Source: Flavobacteriales bacterium (GTDB lineage Bacteria > Bacteroidota > Bacteroidia > Flavobacteriales > PHOS-HE28). Taken from it: a stretch of 12,928 nt of DNA. The translations under genes and the position numbers were made by a program. The DNA lies in assembly GCA_008016945.1 (NCBI GenBank), contig SSGN01000224.1, forward strand, positions 1 to 12,928, read 5' to 3'. Under the pieces are notes generated by a model. The model saw nothing but the letters and a program-made list of their open reading frames with translations, was not told where the DNA came from and ran no database searches. Positions 7,399 through 12,928 of the stretch are shown here, one piece after another; positions within the stretch are counted from its first letter, which is position 1, and the number at the start of each line of letters is the position of its first letter.

Positions 7399-7620
7399 AT
7401 GGGAAAAGGTGACAAGAAGACGAAGAAAGGCAAGCGCACTATCGGCAGTGCCGGTAAGAGCCGTCCTTCCAAGCGTCGTGCGCGCGTAGCCGCGAAGAAG
7501 GCTGGCGCGGAGCAAGCAGCACCGAAGAAAGCGGCGAAGAAGGCTGCGAAGAAAGCGGCACCGAAAAAAGCCGCTGCGAAGAAGGCTGCACCGAAGAAAG
7601 CCGCACCGAAGAAGGACTGA
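7399..7620 (+). CDS. 30S ribosomal protein bTHX with an extended Lys/Ala/Pro-rich tail
   Basis: A 73-residue protein. Residues 1-27 (MGKGDKKTKKGKRTIGSAGK, then SRPSKRR) align by eye with the small Thermus 30S protein Thx, whose sequence starts MGKGDRRTRRGK and continues with GTYGKYRPRKKK. In Thermus, Thx sits at the top of the 30S head and stabilises rRNA. Here the core is followed by about 45 residues made almost only of A, K and P in repeats such as AAKKAAPKKAA, ending in D. The start at 7399 is set by the conserved MGKGD and by the -7 box 24 nt upstream; longer in-frame readings are not supported. The neighbours are unrelated, so it is probably its own transcription unit, with a hairpin terminator just downstream. 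Naming rests on the N-terminal match; the role of the tail is unknown. Confidence 0.85.
   Translation: MGKGDKKTKKGKRTIGSAGKSRPSKRRARVAAKKAGAEQAAPKKAAKKAAKKAAPKKAAAKKAAPKKAAPKKD
7503..7617 (+). repeat. low-complexity Lys/Ala codon repeats in the bTHX tail
   Basis: Tandem-like units built from GCxGCxAAGAAA and CCGAAGAAAGCC words encode AAKKAAPKK-type repeats. Such DNA is prone to unit gain and loss, and it creates long spurious antisense frames here. It resembles the tail-like coding sequence at the right end of the window. Confidence 0.75.
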
Positions 7621-7642
7621 CCCTTGTTCGGCCACACGCTTG

Positions 7643-7668
7643 AGAACCTCGGCCATGCCGGGGTTTTC
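7643..7668 (+). terminator. rho-independent terminator after the bTHX gene
   Basis: Hairpin AACCTCGGC (7645-7653), loop CAT, GCCGGGGTT (7657-7665) with one wobble pair. The T run spans the end of the stem (7664-7667). It lies about 25 nt after the stop codon. Confidence 0.7.
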
Positions 7669-7760
7669 GCATTCATACAAGCGCTACAGCCATACCAACA
7701 GGGCACGGAACCGCTTGTGCACCGGCCACAACAAGTACATCCGGCACACGGCAGGGAGAT

Positions 7761-8399
7761 CTATGGCTGAAGGCGCATTCGCGCCCAGGTACCATCCGTG
7801 AAATGTTCGAAGGCGATGCGGTCGTGGAGGCGATTGGGGCGCCCTTGCCAGAACTCGATACGTTGTGGCCGTACACGGTAGCCCCCCCAATGCAGCGGAC
7901 GTGGCACCTCTCCATCGGCGAAGCGCGCCTGCCATCGTTCAAACCGTTCATCCAGCTGAGCGCGCCCCTCCACGGTCCGGCTCTGATCACTGGACCACGC
8001 ACCGATCCGGCTTTCCAACGGTCGCGAAGCGAAGTAGGCGTCGGACTCCTCGGCCGTAACGGGTTCGGCCTTCCCTTCGATACGGACCTGCTGTTCGAGC
8101 TGAGGCCAGTAGAAATTAAGTGCCGCCCGTGGATCACGCTCCAGATCCATGGCCTTGCGGCTGTTGTAGTTGGTATAGAACACGAAGCCACGGGCATCGA
8201 ACGACCGCAGTAGCACCACCCGACAACTGATCGTGAGACTGCCTGCGGTGGCCAGGGTCATTGCATGCGGTTCTTCCACTCCGCTCTCCTGGGCCGCGGT
8301 CATCCACCGCGCAAAGAGGGCGATCGGATCATTGCCTGCCTCCTCCTCGGTAAGGCTCAGTTTCGCATAATCGAGACGATGGTTCAGCGGGGTGGCCAT
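7761..8399 (-). CDS. pdxH: pyridoxamine/pyridoxine 5'-phosphate oxidase
   Basis: A 212-residue FMN enzyme that oxidises pyridoxamine or pyridoxine 5'-phosphate to pyridoxal 5'-phosphate, the cofactor used by the two class IV aminotransferases in this window. Visible signatures: FMN-contacting SCRVVLLRSFDARGFVFYTN (58-77) and NSRKAMDLE (79-87), LEQQVRIEGKAEPV (101-114), SRIGAWSSDQS (130-140), HWGGYRVRP (170-178) and the C-terminal substrate motif RLHDR (190-194), equivalent to R197/H199 of the E. coli protein. The length is close to the E. coli 218. The ATG at 8399 (MATPLNHRLDYAKL) is preferred; an in-frame extension to 8453 adds non-conserved residues. It is divergent from yqgE, with 310 nt between. 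Confidence 0.95.
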   Translation of the reverse strand: MATPLNHRLDYAKLSLTEEEAGNDPIALFARWMTAAQESGVEEPHAMTLATAGSLTISCRVVLLRSFDARGFVFYTNYNSRKAMDLERDPRAALNFYWPQLEQQVRIEGKAEPVTAEESDAYFASRPLESRIGAWSSDQSRTVEGRAQLDERFERWQARFADGEVPRPLHWGGYRVRPQRIEFWQGRPNRLHDRIAFEHFTDGTWARMRLQP

Positions 8400-8709
8400 G
8401 CGCGTTGCGTTGTATGCCGCGAATTTACCCCGTTCATGGTTCCTTCGGCACACGAGGCAGGATCTCCTTCCGGGCTATCGCATCTTGAAGTCCCGCCGTA
8501 TTGGGCTTCCCTATATGCCGGGGTGAGGAACGTTCCACAAAGAGGTCCACGGAACACAGAACAGGTCCGTACGTCAAAGGCGGATCGACAAGCACTCTTC
8601 CCTACGTTCCCTACGCCTCTGCGTGAACCCATCCACAGGAAAGTAGACCTGACCGCCCTGGGGTCTCCTTCCCGTGGATCGACAAAGCTGAGTACCTTCC
8701 CCCTCACCA
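8400..8709. other. divergent intergenic region between pdxH and yqgE
   Basis: This 310-nt stretch should hold the promoters of both genes, but no good TAnnTTTG box with a -33 partner was found for either. The nearest is TAAATTCG on the minus strand (8427-8420), one mismatch from the -7 form and without a -33 match. No hairpin terminator or RNA gene was seen. An open plus-strand frame across it overlaps antisense pdxH sequence and is not supported. Confidence 0.35.
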
Positions 8710-9297
8710 ATGTCGAACGACCCTTTGGAACTGGACCCTGAAAGTACGCTGGCCCCCTCGCGCGGCCGGTTGCTGATCAGCGAGCCTTACCTACCCGACG
8801 CCTACTTTCGACGTACCGTGGTGCTGCTATGCGACCACGACAGCGAGGGTTCATTCGGATTCGTATTGAACCGGATGACGGACATGGGGGTGAATGACCT
8901 TTTGGAGAACCTACCTCCCTTGAGCGCTCCTGTGGGGATCGGAGGCCCGGTACAAAGCAGCAACCTGTACTACCTGCATACCTTGGGATCGCGGTTGAAG
9001 GGCAGCGAAGAGGTGGTGGATGGGGTGTACATCGGTGGTGATTTCGAACAGATGCGCGACCTGCTTGCGGCCGCTCCGGAACTCACCCGGCATGTCCGCT
9101 TCTTCGTAGGCTACTCAGGCTGGGGCAAGGACCAACTGAACAGGGAGCTGAAAGAGCGGTCATGGCTGGTGGCCGAAGCCACGAAACAACGGATCATGGC
9201 CGTGGATGCGAGTGACCTGTGGGCCGCCAGCTTGCGCGACATGGGGCGCCCCTTCGCGCCGTTGGCGAACTTTCCGGAAGACCCTACACTGAACTGA
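8710..9297 (+). CDS. YqgE/AlgH family protein (UPF0301)
   Basis: A 195-residue cytoplasmic protein of the widespread YqgE/AlgH family, whose biochemical role is unresolved; AlgH was first linked to alginate regulation in Pseudomonas. Family hallmarks: GRLLISEPYLPDAYFRRTVV (19-38), CDHDSEGSFGFVLNR (41-55), GIGGPV (76-81), and FFVGYSGWGKDQLNRELKE (131-149). The length is typical. The ATG at 8710 opens about 10 residues before the conserved start, which is normal. It stands alone on the plus strand, and its last 14 nt overlap the 3' end of the converging aminotransferase gene. In some proteobacteria yqgE sits with the Holliday-junction resolvase gene yqgF; no such neighbour is seen here. Confidence 0.92.
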   Translation: MSNDPLELDPESTLAPSRGRLLISEPYLPDAYFRRTVVLLCDHDSEGSFGFVLNRMTDMGVNDLLENLPPLSAPVGIGGPVQSSNLYYLHTLGSRLKGSEEVVDGVYIGGDFEQMRDLLAAAPELTRHVRFFVGYSGWGKDQLNRELKERSWLVAEATKQRIMAVDASDLWAASLRDMGRPFAPLANFPEDPTLN

Positions 9298-10135
9298 CAC
9301 GGGTGGCCTCCACCAGCAGCCCGGTGATCACACCGGCCAGCCGGTGGGCATAGCGTTTGGTCCGGTAGACGCCCGCCCACTGCACCCCTTGCACCGCATT
9401 GGTGAAGAAGAGTTCATCGGCCGCCAGGAGGTTCTGTGGGTTGAGTGAGCACTCGTACACCTTGATACCATTCGCAAGCGCCAGGTTGATCACCTGCGCA
9501 CGCATCACCCCACCCACGCAGCCATCGCTGAGCGAGGGGGTGTACAGGACCCCATTGCTCACGATGAACAAATTGCCCGAACTGCTCTCGATGATATTCC
9601 CCCGGTCGTTCTGAAGCATGCAATCATCCAGGCCATGCTCCTGTGCCCAAAGCGACCCCATCACGTAGAGCTGGCAATTGAGGGTCTTGTGCCGGGCCAG
9701 GTCGTTGACGGGTTTCCGCATTCCAGGCCAGATATCCACCAGCAACCCCTGGGTATTCAGGGTATAGGTAGGCTCCGTCAGCGGAGAAAGCTCGAAGGCG
9801 AAACCACCCTCGTTGCTGGTAGGTCTGTAGAAACCATCGCCGGTGCGGAAGAGGGTGAACCTACAGCGACCGTTCACGATGCCCGTGCGTTTCACCAGTT
9901 CGTCGATGTACCTGTCGAATGCGGTGCGATCCAGGTTCTTCGGGAGCCCGATCCGCAGCAATGCCGCACCGGTGACCATCCTTGCCCAATGCGCATCGGT
10001 GAAACAGGCGCGGCCCTCCACCACGCGCATGCTCTCGAAGAGGCCATCGCCATAATGGAATCCCCGGTTCTTCAACGGGATCACCGGACCGTCGCCGGGC
10101 ACCAGCACACCGTTGAGGTTCACCAGGTCCTTCAT
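9284..10135 (-). CDS. class IV aminotransferase (aminodeoxychorismate lyase-like)
   Basis: A 283-residue PLP enzyme of fold type IV, the family of IlvE, D-amino-acid transaminase and 4-amino-4-deoxychorismate lyase (PabC, which gives p-aminobenzoate for folate). The catalytic lysine is K150 in LARHKTLNCQLYVMG. Supporting motifs are NRGFHYGDGLFESMRV (23-38), the PLP-binding segment NIIESSSGNLFIV, and a C-terminal DELFFTNAVQGVQW. It is distinct in length and motifs from the ilvE product. The ATG at 10135 overlaps the upstream phosphatase stop as ATGA, which fixes the start; a longer frame reaching 10489 is only the phosphatase gene read out of frame. Specificity is not visible: PabC is the best guess, with D-amino-acid or another transaminase activity possible. 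Confidence 0.88.
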   Translation of the reverse strand: MKDLVNLNGVLVPGDGPVIPLKNRGFHYGDGLFESMRVVEGRACFTDAHWARMVTGAALLRIGLPKNLDRTAFDRYIDELVKRTGIVNGRCRFTLFRTGDGFYRPTSNEGGFAFELSPLTEPTYTLNTQGLLVDIWPGMRKPVNDLARHKTLNCQLYVMGSLWAQEHGLDDCMLQNDRGNIIESSSGNLFIVSNGVLYTPSLSDGCVGGVMRAQVINLALANGIKVYECSLNPQNLLAADELFFTNAVQGVQWAGVYRTKRYAHRLAGVITGLLVEATRVSSV

Positions 10136-10620
10136 ACCAGAGCGTTGGCCCGCAAGGTATCCATCAAAGAGGTATTCGATGACACGAGGATACCGTTGGC
10201 CCCCACCGCTGCCGCCGCCTCCACATCGCGTTGGCGATCGCCGATCATCACGGAACGGGAAAGGTCGATCCCGTACCGGGCCGCCGCACGCTGAAGCAGC
10301 AGGCCTCCTGGTTTTCGGCAGAGGCATCTCCCATGTGAAGGATGGTGCGGACAGTAATAGATATCGGTCAAGGCCACCCGATGGCTCCGGAGGATATCGT
10401 TCAGGGCGGTGTGCATGAGCTGTACGGCAGCGTGATCGTACAGGCCCAGATCGATCCCGCTCTGGTTGGTGATCACCACCACGGACCAACCGGCTTCAAC
10501 AGCCGCCGCAATGGCTTCAGGCACTCCGGGCAGCACCTCGAAGTCGGCCAGCCGGGCGGTATGCGCACCATGCTCGCGATTGATCACGCCATCACGGTCC
10601 AGAAACAGTCCCTTCCGCAT
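10132..10620 (-). CDS. HAD-family phosphatase, GmhB/HisB-N type
   Basis: A 162-residue phosphatase of the HAD superfamily, close to D-glycero-D-manno-heptose 1,7-bisphosphate 7-phosphatase (GmhB) and the histidinol-phosphatase half of HisB. Motif I FLDRDGVIN holds nucleophile D8 and acid D10; motif II is VITNQSG (49-55); the lysine of motif III is K103 in CRKPGG; motif IV is MIGDRQRD (125-132). A zinc site of the GmhB kind is present: C90, H92 (YYCPHHP), C99 and C101. It starts 6 nt after the rhomboid stop, and its TGA overlaps the ATG of the aminotransferase. No other heptose or histidine genes are nearby, so the exact substrate is open. GmhB is favoured by length and by the zinc loop. Confidence 0.88.
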   Translation of the reverse strand: MRKGLFLDRDGVINREHGAHTARLADFEVLPGVPEAIAAAVEAGWSVVVITNQSGIDLGLYDHAAVQLMHTALNDILRSHRVALTDIYYCPHHPSHGRCLCRKPGGLLLQRAAARYGIDLSRSVMIGDRQRDVEAAAAVGANGILVSSNTSLMDTLRANALV

Positions 10621-10626
10621 AGGTTC

Positions 10627-11289
10627 TCAGATGCCCAGGGAGCGTTCCAACACCCCAAGATCGGTTAGCAGTGGAGGATGCAGAACGAAGGTGAAAAGAA
10701 CGCCGAACACCGCTCCGTAGAAGTGTGCGTCGTGCGCCACCTGATCCTCCCCTCGCTTATCCATGAAATAGGAATAGACCAGGTAGAGCGCACCGAAGAG
10801 CCATGCAGGTAATTCCTGGATGAAGTACAGGGACACCTTCTGTGTGGGCAACATCACGATCTGGGCGAAGAGCACGGCCGATACCGCACCACTGGCCCCC
10901 ACGGACCGGTAGCTTGGATCGTGGCGATGCTTGGCCATGCCGGGGATGGTGGCGAAGAGCATGCCTCCGAAGTAGAGCACCAGGAAGACCACCCCGCCAG
11001 GCAATGGCGAGAGCAGCGGATACAGCGCCTCCACGCTGCTACCGAACGACCAGAGCACGAACATGTTCACCACCAGGTGCATGGTATCGGCATGGACGAA
11101 CCCGTGTGTGAACGTACGGTACCACTGGCCCCGGTGCTGTACAGCGTATGGGCTGAAGAGCAGGGCCTCGAACACCCTGCGATCCTGGAATGCCGCGATG
11201 GACACCAGTACGGTCGCCGCCAGGAGGATCAGGGTGAGCGTTATCGCCACGATAGTGCTGCAAGGTAGCGCCTGTTGGGGGATGCTCAC
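10627..11289 (-). CDS. rhomboid-family intramembrane serine protease
   Basis: A membrane protease of up to 220 residues that cleaves substrates within the bilayer. Rhomboid landmarks are clear: the L1/TM2 motif HGFVHADTMHLVVNM, with H66, H71 and N75 in the HxxxxHxxxN spacing that forms the oxyanion region; the nucleophile S133 in GASGAVSA; and the catalytic histidine H189 in HFYGAVFG. Six hydrophobic segments can be read (about 14-34, 70-87, 98-117, 130-147, 157-176, 189-205). The GTG at 11289 is the longest start. A GTG at 11250 (residue 14), just before the first membrane helix, is an attractive alternative; no ATG lies early. It is followed after 6 nt by the phosphatase gene, so the two are probably co-transcribed. 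The substrate is unknown. Confidence 0.92.
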   Translation of the reverse strand: MSIPQQALPCSTIVAITLTLILLAATVLVSIAAFQDRRVFEALLFSPYAVQHRGQWYRTFTHGFVHADTMHLVVNMFVLWSFGSSVEALYPLLSPLPGGVVFLVLYFGGMLFATIPGMAKHRHDPSYRSVGASGAVSAVLFAQIVMLPTQKVSLYFIQELPAWLFGALYLVYSYFMDKRGEDQVAHDAHFYGAVFGVLFTFVLHPPLLTDLGVLERSLGI

Positions 11290-11352
11290 ACTCCGCGCGG
11301 CATTCGCCCCTCAGACCGACCAAGCGGTCCATGGCCATGGAGGATCAGGGCC

Positions 11353-11913
11353 TCAATAGGTATGGTCGCGCAAGATGCGCCAACCCTCCGTTCCCTTCTG
11401 CCAGAGCAAGGAGAAGCCACCACCAAGCGTGTCCGTGGTACGCACGAGCTCCCAATTCCCGGTCATCCAGGCAAAGCCTTCACCCGCTGGCCGGAGTTCG
11501 GTGATCTCGAAGCGCAGGTCGCCCATGGCGGCCTTATTCGGATAGTTCTTCTGGTAGTTCCGTGCCACGGCCTCCCTACCACACGTTCGCCCTCGCCGCC
11601 CAATGAAGCAGACCTCGGCAGCGTAACCGGACATGAACTGCGTGATGTCCCCCTGATCCCAGGCCCGTTCTTGCATGGCGAGCACCTCTTTGATCGCGGC
11701 CGCATCGGCCGTGGTATCGGGCGCATTTCCACAGCTGCACGCCAGGAGCATGCCCAGCAGCACCAAGCGGCCACGGCGAAAATGCCCTTGGAGGACCCTG
11801 AACCAGCCGCTCCTGTGCGGTCCCTCCGCCAGGCGTAGGCGAAAAACACCCTTCGCTCGTTCCTGAAAGCGATCGGAGATGCGCGCTAACAACCCTCGCG
11901 GAGGTAAGGCCAA
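11353..11913 (-). CDS. putative lipoprotein with a DUF4440/SnoaL-like domain
   Basis: The C-terminal part (about 70-186 of the longest frame) has the look of the NTF2-like DUF4440/SnoaL superfamily: AIKEVLAMQERAWDQGD at the start, a central pattern ending AVARNYQKNYPN, then beta-strands FAWMTGNWELVR and FSLLWQKGTEGWRILRDHTY at the end. Ahead of it RGRLVLLGMLLACSCGN reads as a lipoprotein signal with cysteine after LLA, so the protein would be anchored in a membrane. The start is doubtful: the longest frame opens with TTG at 11913 and carries about 45 unlikely N-terminal residues, while TTG 11766 or GTG 11763 give a short signal peptide. A start-region error or unusual start is possible. It precedes the rhomboid gene by 63 nt. 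Family call moderate; function unknown. Confidence 0.6.
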   Translation of the reverse strand: MALPPRGLLARISDRFQERAKGVFRLRLAEGPHRSGWFRVLQGHFRRGRLVLLGMLLACSCGNAPDTTADAAAIKEVLAMQERAWDQGDITQFMSGYAAEVCFIGRRGRTCGREAVARNYQKNYPNKAAMGDLRFEITELRPAGEGFAWMTGNWELVRTTDTLGGGFSLLWQKGTEGWRILRDHTY

Positions 11914-12166
11914 CTCTGGGCTGGCGATAATTCAGCATACTGCAACTCTCCGGCACCATCGTACCACTGAAGTTGCATGGTATGAGGTTTCCGTCCACGG
12001 GCCACCCGTTTGGGCACGAACACCTCCGGCGGAGTGATCGCCCTCCCGCGGGATCGGCGAGTTCGAGAGGTTGGCCTCATACTGGTCATACTTCGAATAT
12101 ACAGCGCTCGTGTGCCATTCCAACGGATAGGTCCGGAATTCGACCAATCTGGACGAACAGCACTTG
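11886..12166 (-). pseudogene. frameshifted gene remnant of unknown function
   Basis: Two minus-strand frames look coding in succession. In the upstream frame (about 12166 to 12045) the sequence reads SSRLVEFRTYPLEWHTSAVY and continues SKYDQYEANLSNSPI. In the next frame it continues RGRAITPPEVFVPKRVARGR, then KPHTMQLQWYDGAGELQY and AELSPAQSWPYLREGC to the stop at 11886. Both halves have GC-rich third positions and protein-like composition. Removing one base in the short C and G runs near 12042-12053 joins them. The upstream part has no proper start and runs toward the tRNA terminator, so the 5' end may be lost as well. I do not recognise the family. A sequencing indel is an alternative to true decay. 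Confidence 0.4.
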
Positions 12167-12261
12167 AACAGCGCTCCTCCTCGCCTGGGCGGTGGTGCAC
12201 CTGGCGGGAACAAGCCCTTCAAAGAGCCGCCATGGTCGGGACCTGCCGCCACAGGGTGGTC

Positions 12262-12301
12262 CAAAAGTCCGAAGGGGCTGTCTCGGTGAGACAACCCCTT
12301 C
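12262..12301 (-). terminator. rho-independent terminator of the tRNA gene
   Basis: On the minus strand, GAAGGGGTTGTCTC (12301-12288), loop ACC, GAGACAGCCCCTTC (12284-12271) makes a 14-position stem with one mismatch. It is followed by GGAC and a TTTT run (12266-12263). It begins just 3 nt after the tRNA 3' end. Confidence 0.82.
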
Positions 12302-12304
12302 TTG

Positions 12305-12378
12305 TAGCGCGGGGGAGACTTGAACTCCCGACCTCAGGATTATGAATCATGCGCTCTAACCAGCTGAGCTACCGCGCC
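12305..12378 (-). tRNA. tRNA with CAU anticodon (elongator tRNA-Met likely)
   Basis: A full cloverleaf on the minus strand, 74 nt. The acceptor is GGCGCGG with CCGCGCT (one G-U pair at 1-72) plus discriminator A. The D arm is GCTC/GAGC with loop AGCTGGTTA; the anticodon loop is TTCATAA with CAT; the T arm is GGGAG/CTCCC with TTCAAGT. CCA is not encoded. The anticodon stem CATGA/TCCTG has one mismatch (U29 against C41). The absence of the three G-C pairs and of the 1-72 mismatch argues against initiator tRNA-fMet. A CAU tRNA-Ile that is modified to lysidine cannot be fully excluded. Confidence 0.92.
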
Positions 12379-12408
12379 GTTCGCCCATTGCTCAAGGCAA
12401 CGGGGCGG

Positions 12409-12438
12409 CAAATATAGCGGTTCCTTCTGCAGCACGAA
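12409..12438 (-). promoter_or_regulatory. Bacteroidota-type promoter of the tRNA gene
   Basis: On the minus strand TATATTTG (12416-12409) is a perfect TAnnTTTG box. It is preceded after 18 nt by TTCG (12438-12435), the same -33 variant and spacing as at ilvE. The -7 box is 30 nt from the tRNA 5' end. Confidence 0.58.
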
Positions 12439-12459
12439 CAGGTGGGGAGGTACTCTTGA

Positions 12460-12490
12460 TTTGGTTGGGTAGTGCTTTTCTCTACCTTGT
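12460..12490 (+). promoter_or_regulatory. candidate promoter of the Lys/Ala-rich gene
   Basis: TTTG (12460-12463, exact -33 box) is followed after exactly 19 nt by TACCTTGT (12483-12490), which keeps TAnnTT of the -7 box but not the final TG. It lies 28 nt before the ATG at 12519. Spacing is right, the -7 match is partial. Confidence 0.42.
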
Positions 12491-12518
12491 GCACGACGAT
12501 TTTGATCCGTAGCACCCC

Positions 12519-12928
12519 ATGGCCAAGAAGAAAAGTCCTGTGAAAGCCGCTCGCAAGCCAACCAAACCGGCCGGGAGAACCTCCGTGAAGAAGGCCAAGC
12601 CCACGCCCGCGAAGAAAAAGGGAGGTGCCCCACAAGCGAGAACAACGGCTGCCAAAAGAACAGCGACGAAGGTGGTGAAGAAGGCGGGAAAGAAAGTGGC
12701 GAAGAAGGCGGCCCTTCCAGCGACCCGAACGGCTCCCCGGAAGGTGGTCGGCAAGACCGCTCAAAGCAAGCCTGCGGCAAAGAAGGCCGCAGCGCAGAAG
12801 GCAGTCGTGAAGAAGTCGGTGGTAAAAAAAGCGGCAGCGAAAAAGGTGATCACCAAGGCACCGGCGCGAAGGATCGCCGAGCCGAGCCGCGCGAAGAAGC
12901 AAGCTCCCAAGACCAAGGTGGTCCGACC
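12519..12928 (+). CDS. Lys/Ala/Val/Pro-rich basic protein, partial at right edge
   Basis: An ATG at 12519 opens a frame of 136 codons that is still open at the window end. The protein begins MAKKKSPVKAARKPTKPAGR and stays dominated by K, A, P, V, T and R, with units such as VVKKAGKKVAKKAA and AAKKAAAQKAVVKKSVVKKA. Acidic residues are almost absent. It would be disordered and strongly cationic, like histone H1-like proteins of bacteria. Such K/A-rich segments in Bacteroidota also form N-terminal tails of other proteins, including DksA/TraR-type zinc-finger proteins, so the missing C-terminus decides the name. The start fits a promoter-like element 28 nt upstream. Long antisense frames over it are by-products of its codon repeats. 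Confidence 0.75.
   Translation, partial: MAKKKSPVKAARKPTKPAGRTSVKKAKPTPAKKKGGAPQARTTAAKRTATKVVKKAGKKVAKKAALPATRTAPRKVVGKTAQSKPAAKKAAAQKAVVKKSVVKKAAAKKVITKAPARRIAEPSRAKKQAPKTKVVR

Noticed and set aside
7071..7706. Minus-strand 211-codon frame with FFGAAFFAAAFF repeats
   Set aside because: The repeats are the antisense reading of the Lys/Ala codons of the bTHX tail.
8420..8427. TAAATTCG as a pdxH promoter box
   Set aside because: One mismatch in the -7 box and no -33 box at 17-20 nt upstream.
8265..8741. Plus-strand 158-codon frame between pdxH and yqgE
   Set aside because: It overlaps antisense pdxH and the yqgE start and has no recognisable feature.
9284..10489. Aminotransferase reading extended to 401 residues
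   Set aside because: The extra N-terminus is the phosphatase gene out of frame; the ATGA overlap at 10132-10135 gives the true start.
12305..12378. Initiator tRNA-fMet
   Set aside because: There is no 1-72 mismatch of the initiator type and no three consecutive G-C pairs in the anticodon stem.
12369..12902. Cys/Arg/Leu-rich minus-strand frames at the right end
   Set aside because: They are antisense to the Lys/Ala-rich gene and overlap the tRNA; no start signals.
1..12928. CRISPR array, insertion sequence, prophage, toxin-antitoxin or defence cassette
   Set aside because: No regularly spaced repeats, transposase, integrase or known defence domain could be found in any frame.

Overview
The window looks like ordinary chromosome from a GC-rich member of the Bacteroidota, probably a Flavobacteriales-like lineage. 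Three things suggest this. There is a bTHX-type 30S ribosomal protein. Several start regions carry the Bacteroidota promoter form (a TTTG-like -33 box, about 18-19 nt, then TAnnTTTG), usually with A/C-rich leaders and no Shine-Dalgarno. The tRNA gene encodes no CCA end. The organism assignment is inference from these signs and from protein style, not from a database match.

Layout, left to right. Positions 1-407 hold no gene I can defend. ilvE (branched-chain aminotransferase) lies on the minus strand at 408-1478 with a good promoter upstream. A repeat-like intergenic region follows. Then comes a tight plus-strand operon of recQ, a 3-methyladenine DNA glycosylase (ATGA overlap with recQ) and fmt (5-nt gap). 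A 448-nt region without a gene ends in a strong promoter for an HU-family gene, which is followed by a clear terminator. A trmH-type tRNA 2'-O-methyltransferase comes next, then about 665 nt with at most one doubtful small ORF, then a short gene for ribosomal protein bTHX whose C-terminus is extended by a Lys/Ala/Pro-rich tail.

In the right half, pdxH (minus) and yqgE (plus) diverge. yqgE runs 14 nt into the end of a minus-strand cluster which reads, in transcription order: a probably frameshifted unknown gene, a putative DUF4440/SnoaL-like lipoprotein, a rhomboid protease, a GmhB/HisB-N-type HAD phosphatase and a class IV aminotransferase (ATGA overlap). A minus-strand CAU tRNA with its own promoter and terminator follows. 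The window ends inside a plus-strand Lys/Ala-rich gene that has no stop before the edge.

The functions are mostly housekeeping: DNA repair and nucleoid (RecQ, AAG, HU, basic-tail proteins), translation (Fmt, TrmH, bTHX, tRNA-Met) and PLP-linked metabolism (IlvE, PdxH, class IV aminotransferase). I see no CRISPR array, insertion sequence, phage, toxin-antitoxin or defence module. The least ordinary features are the basic, low-complexity tails on bTHX and on the open-ended gene at the right edge, the recurring promoter form, and the broken gene near 12.0 kb.
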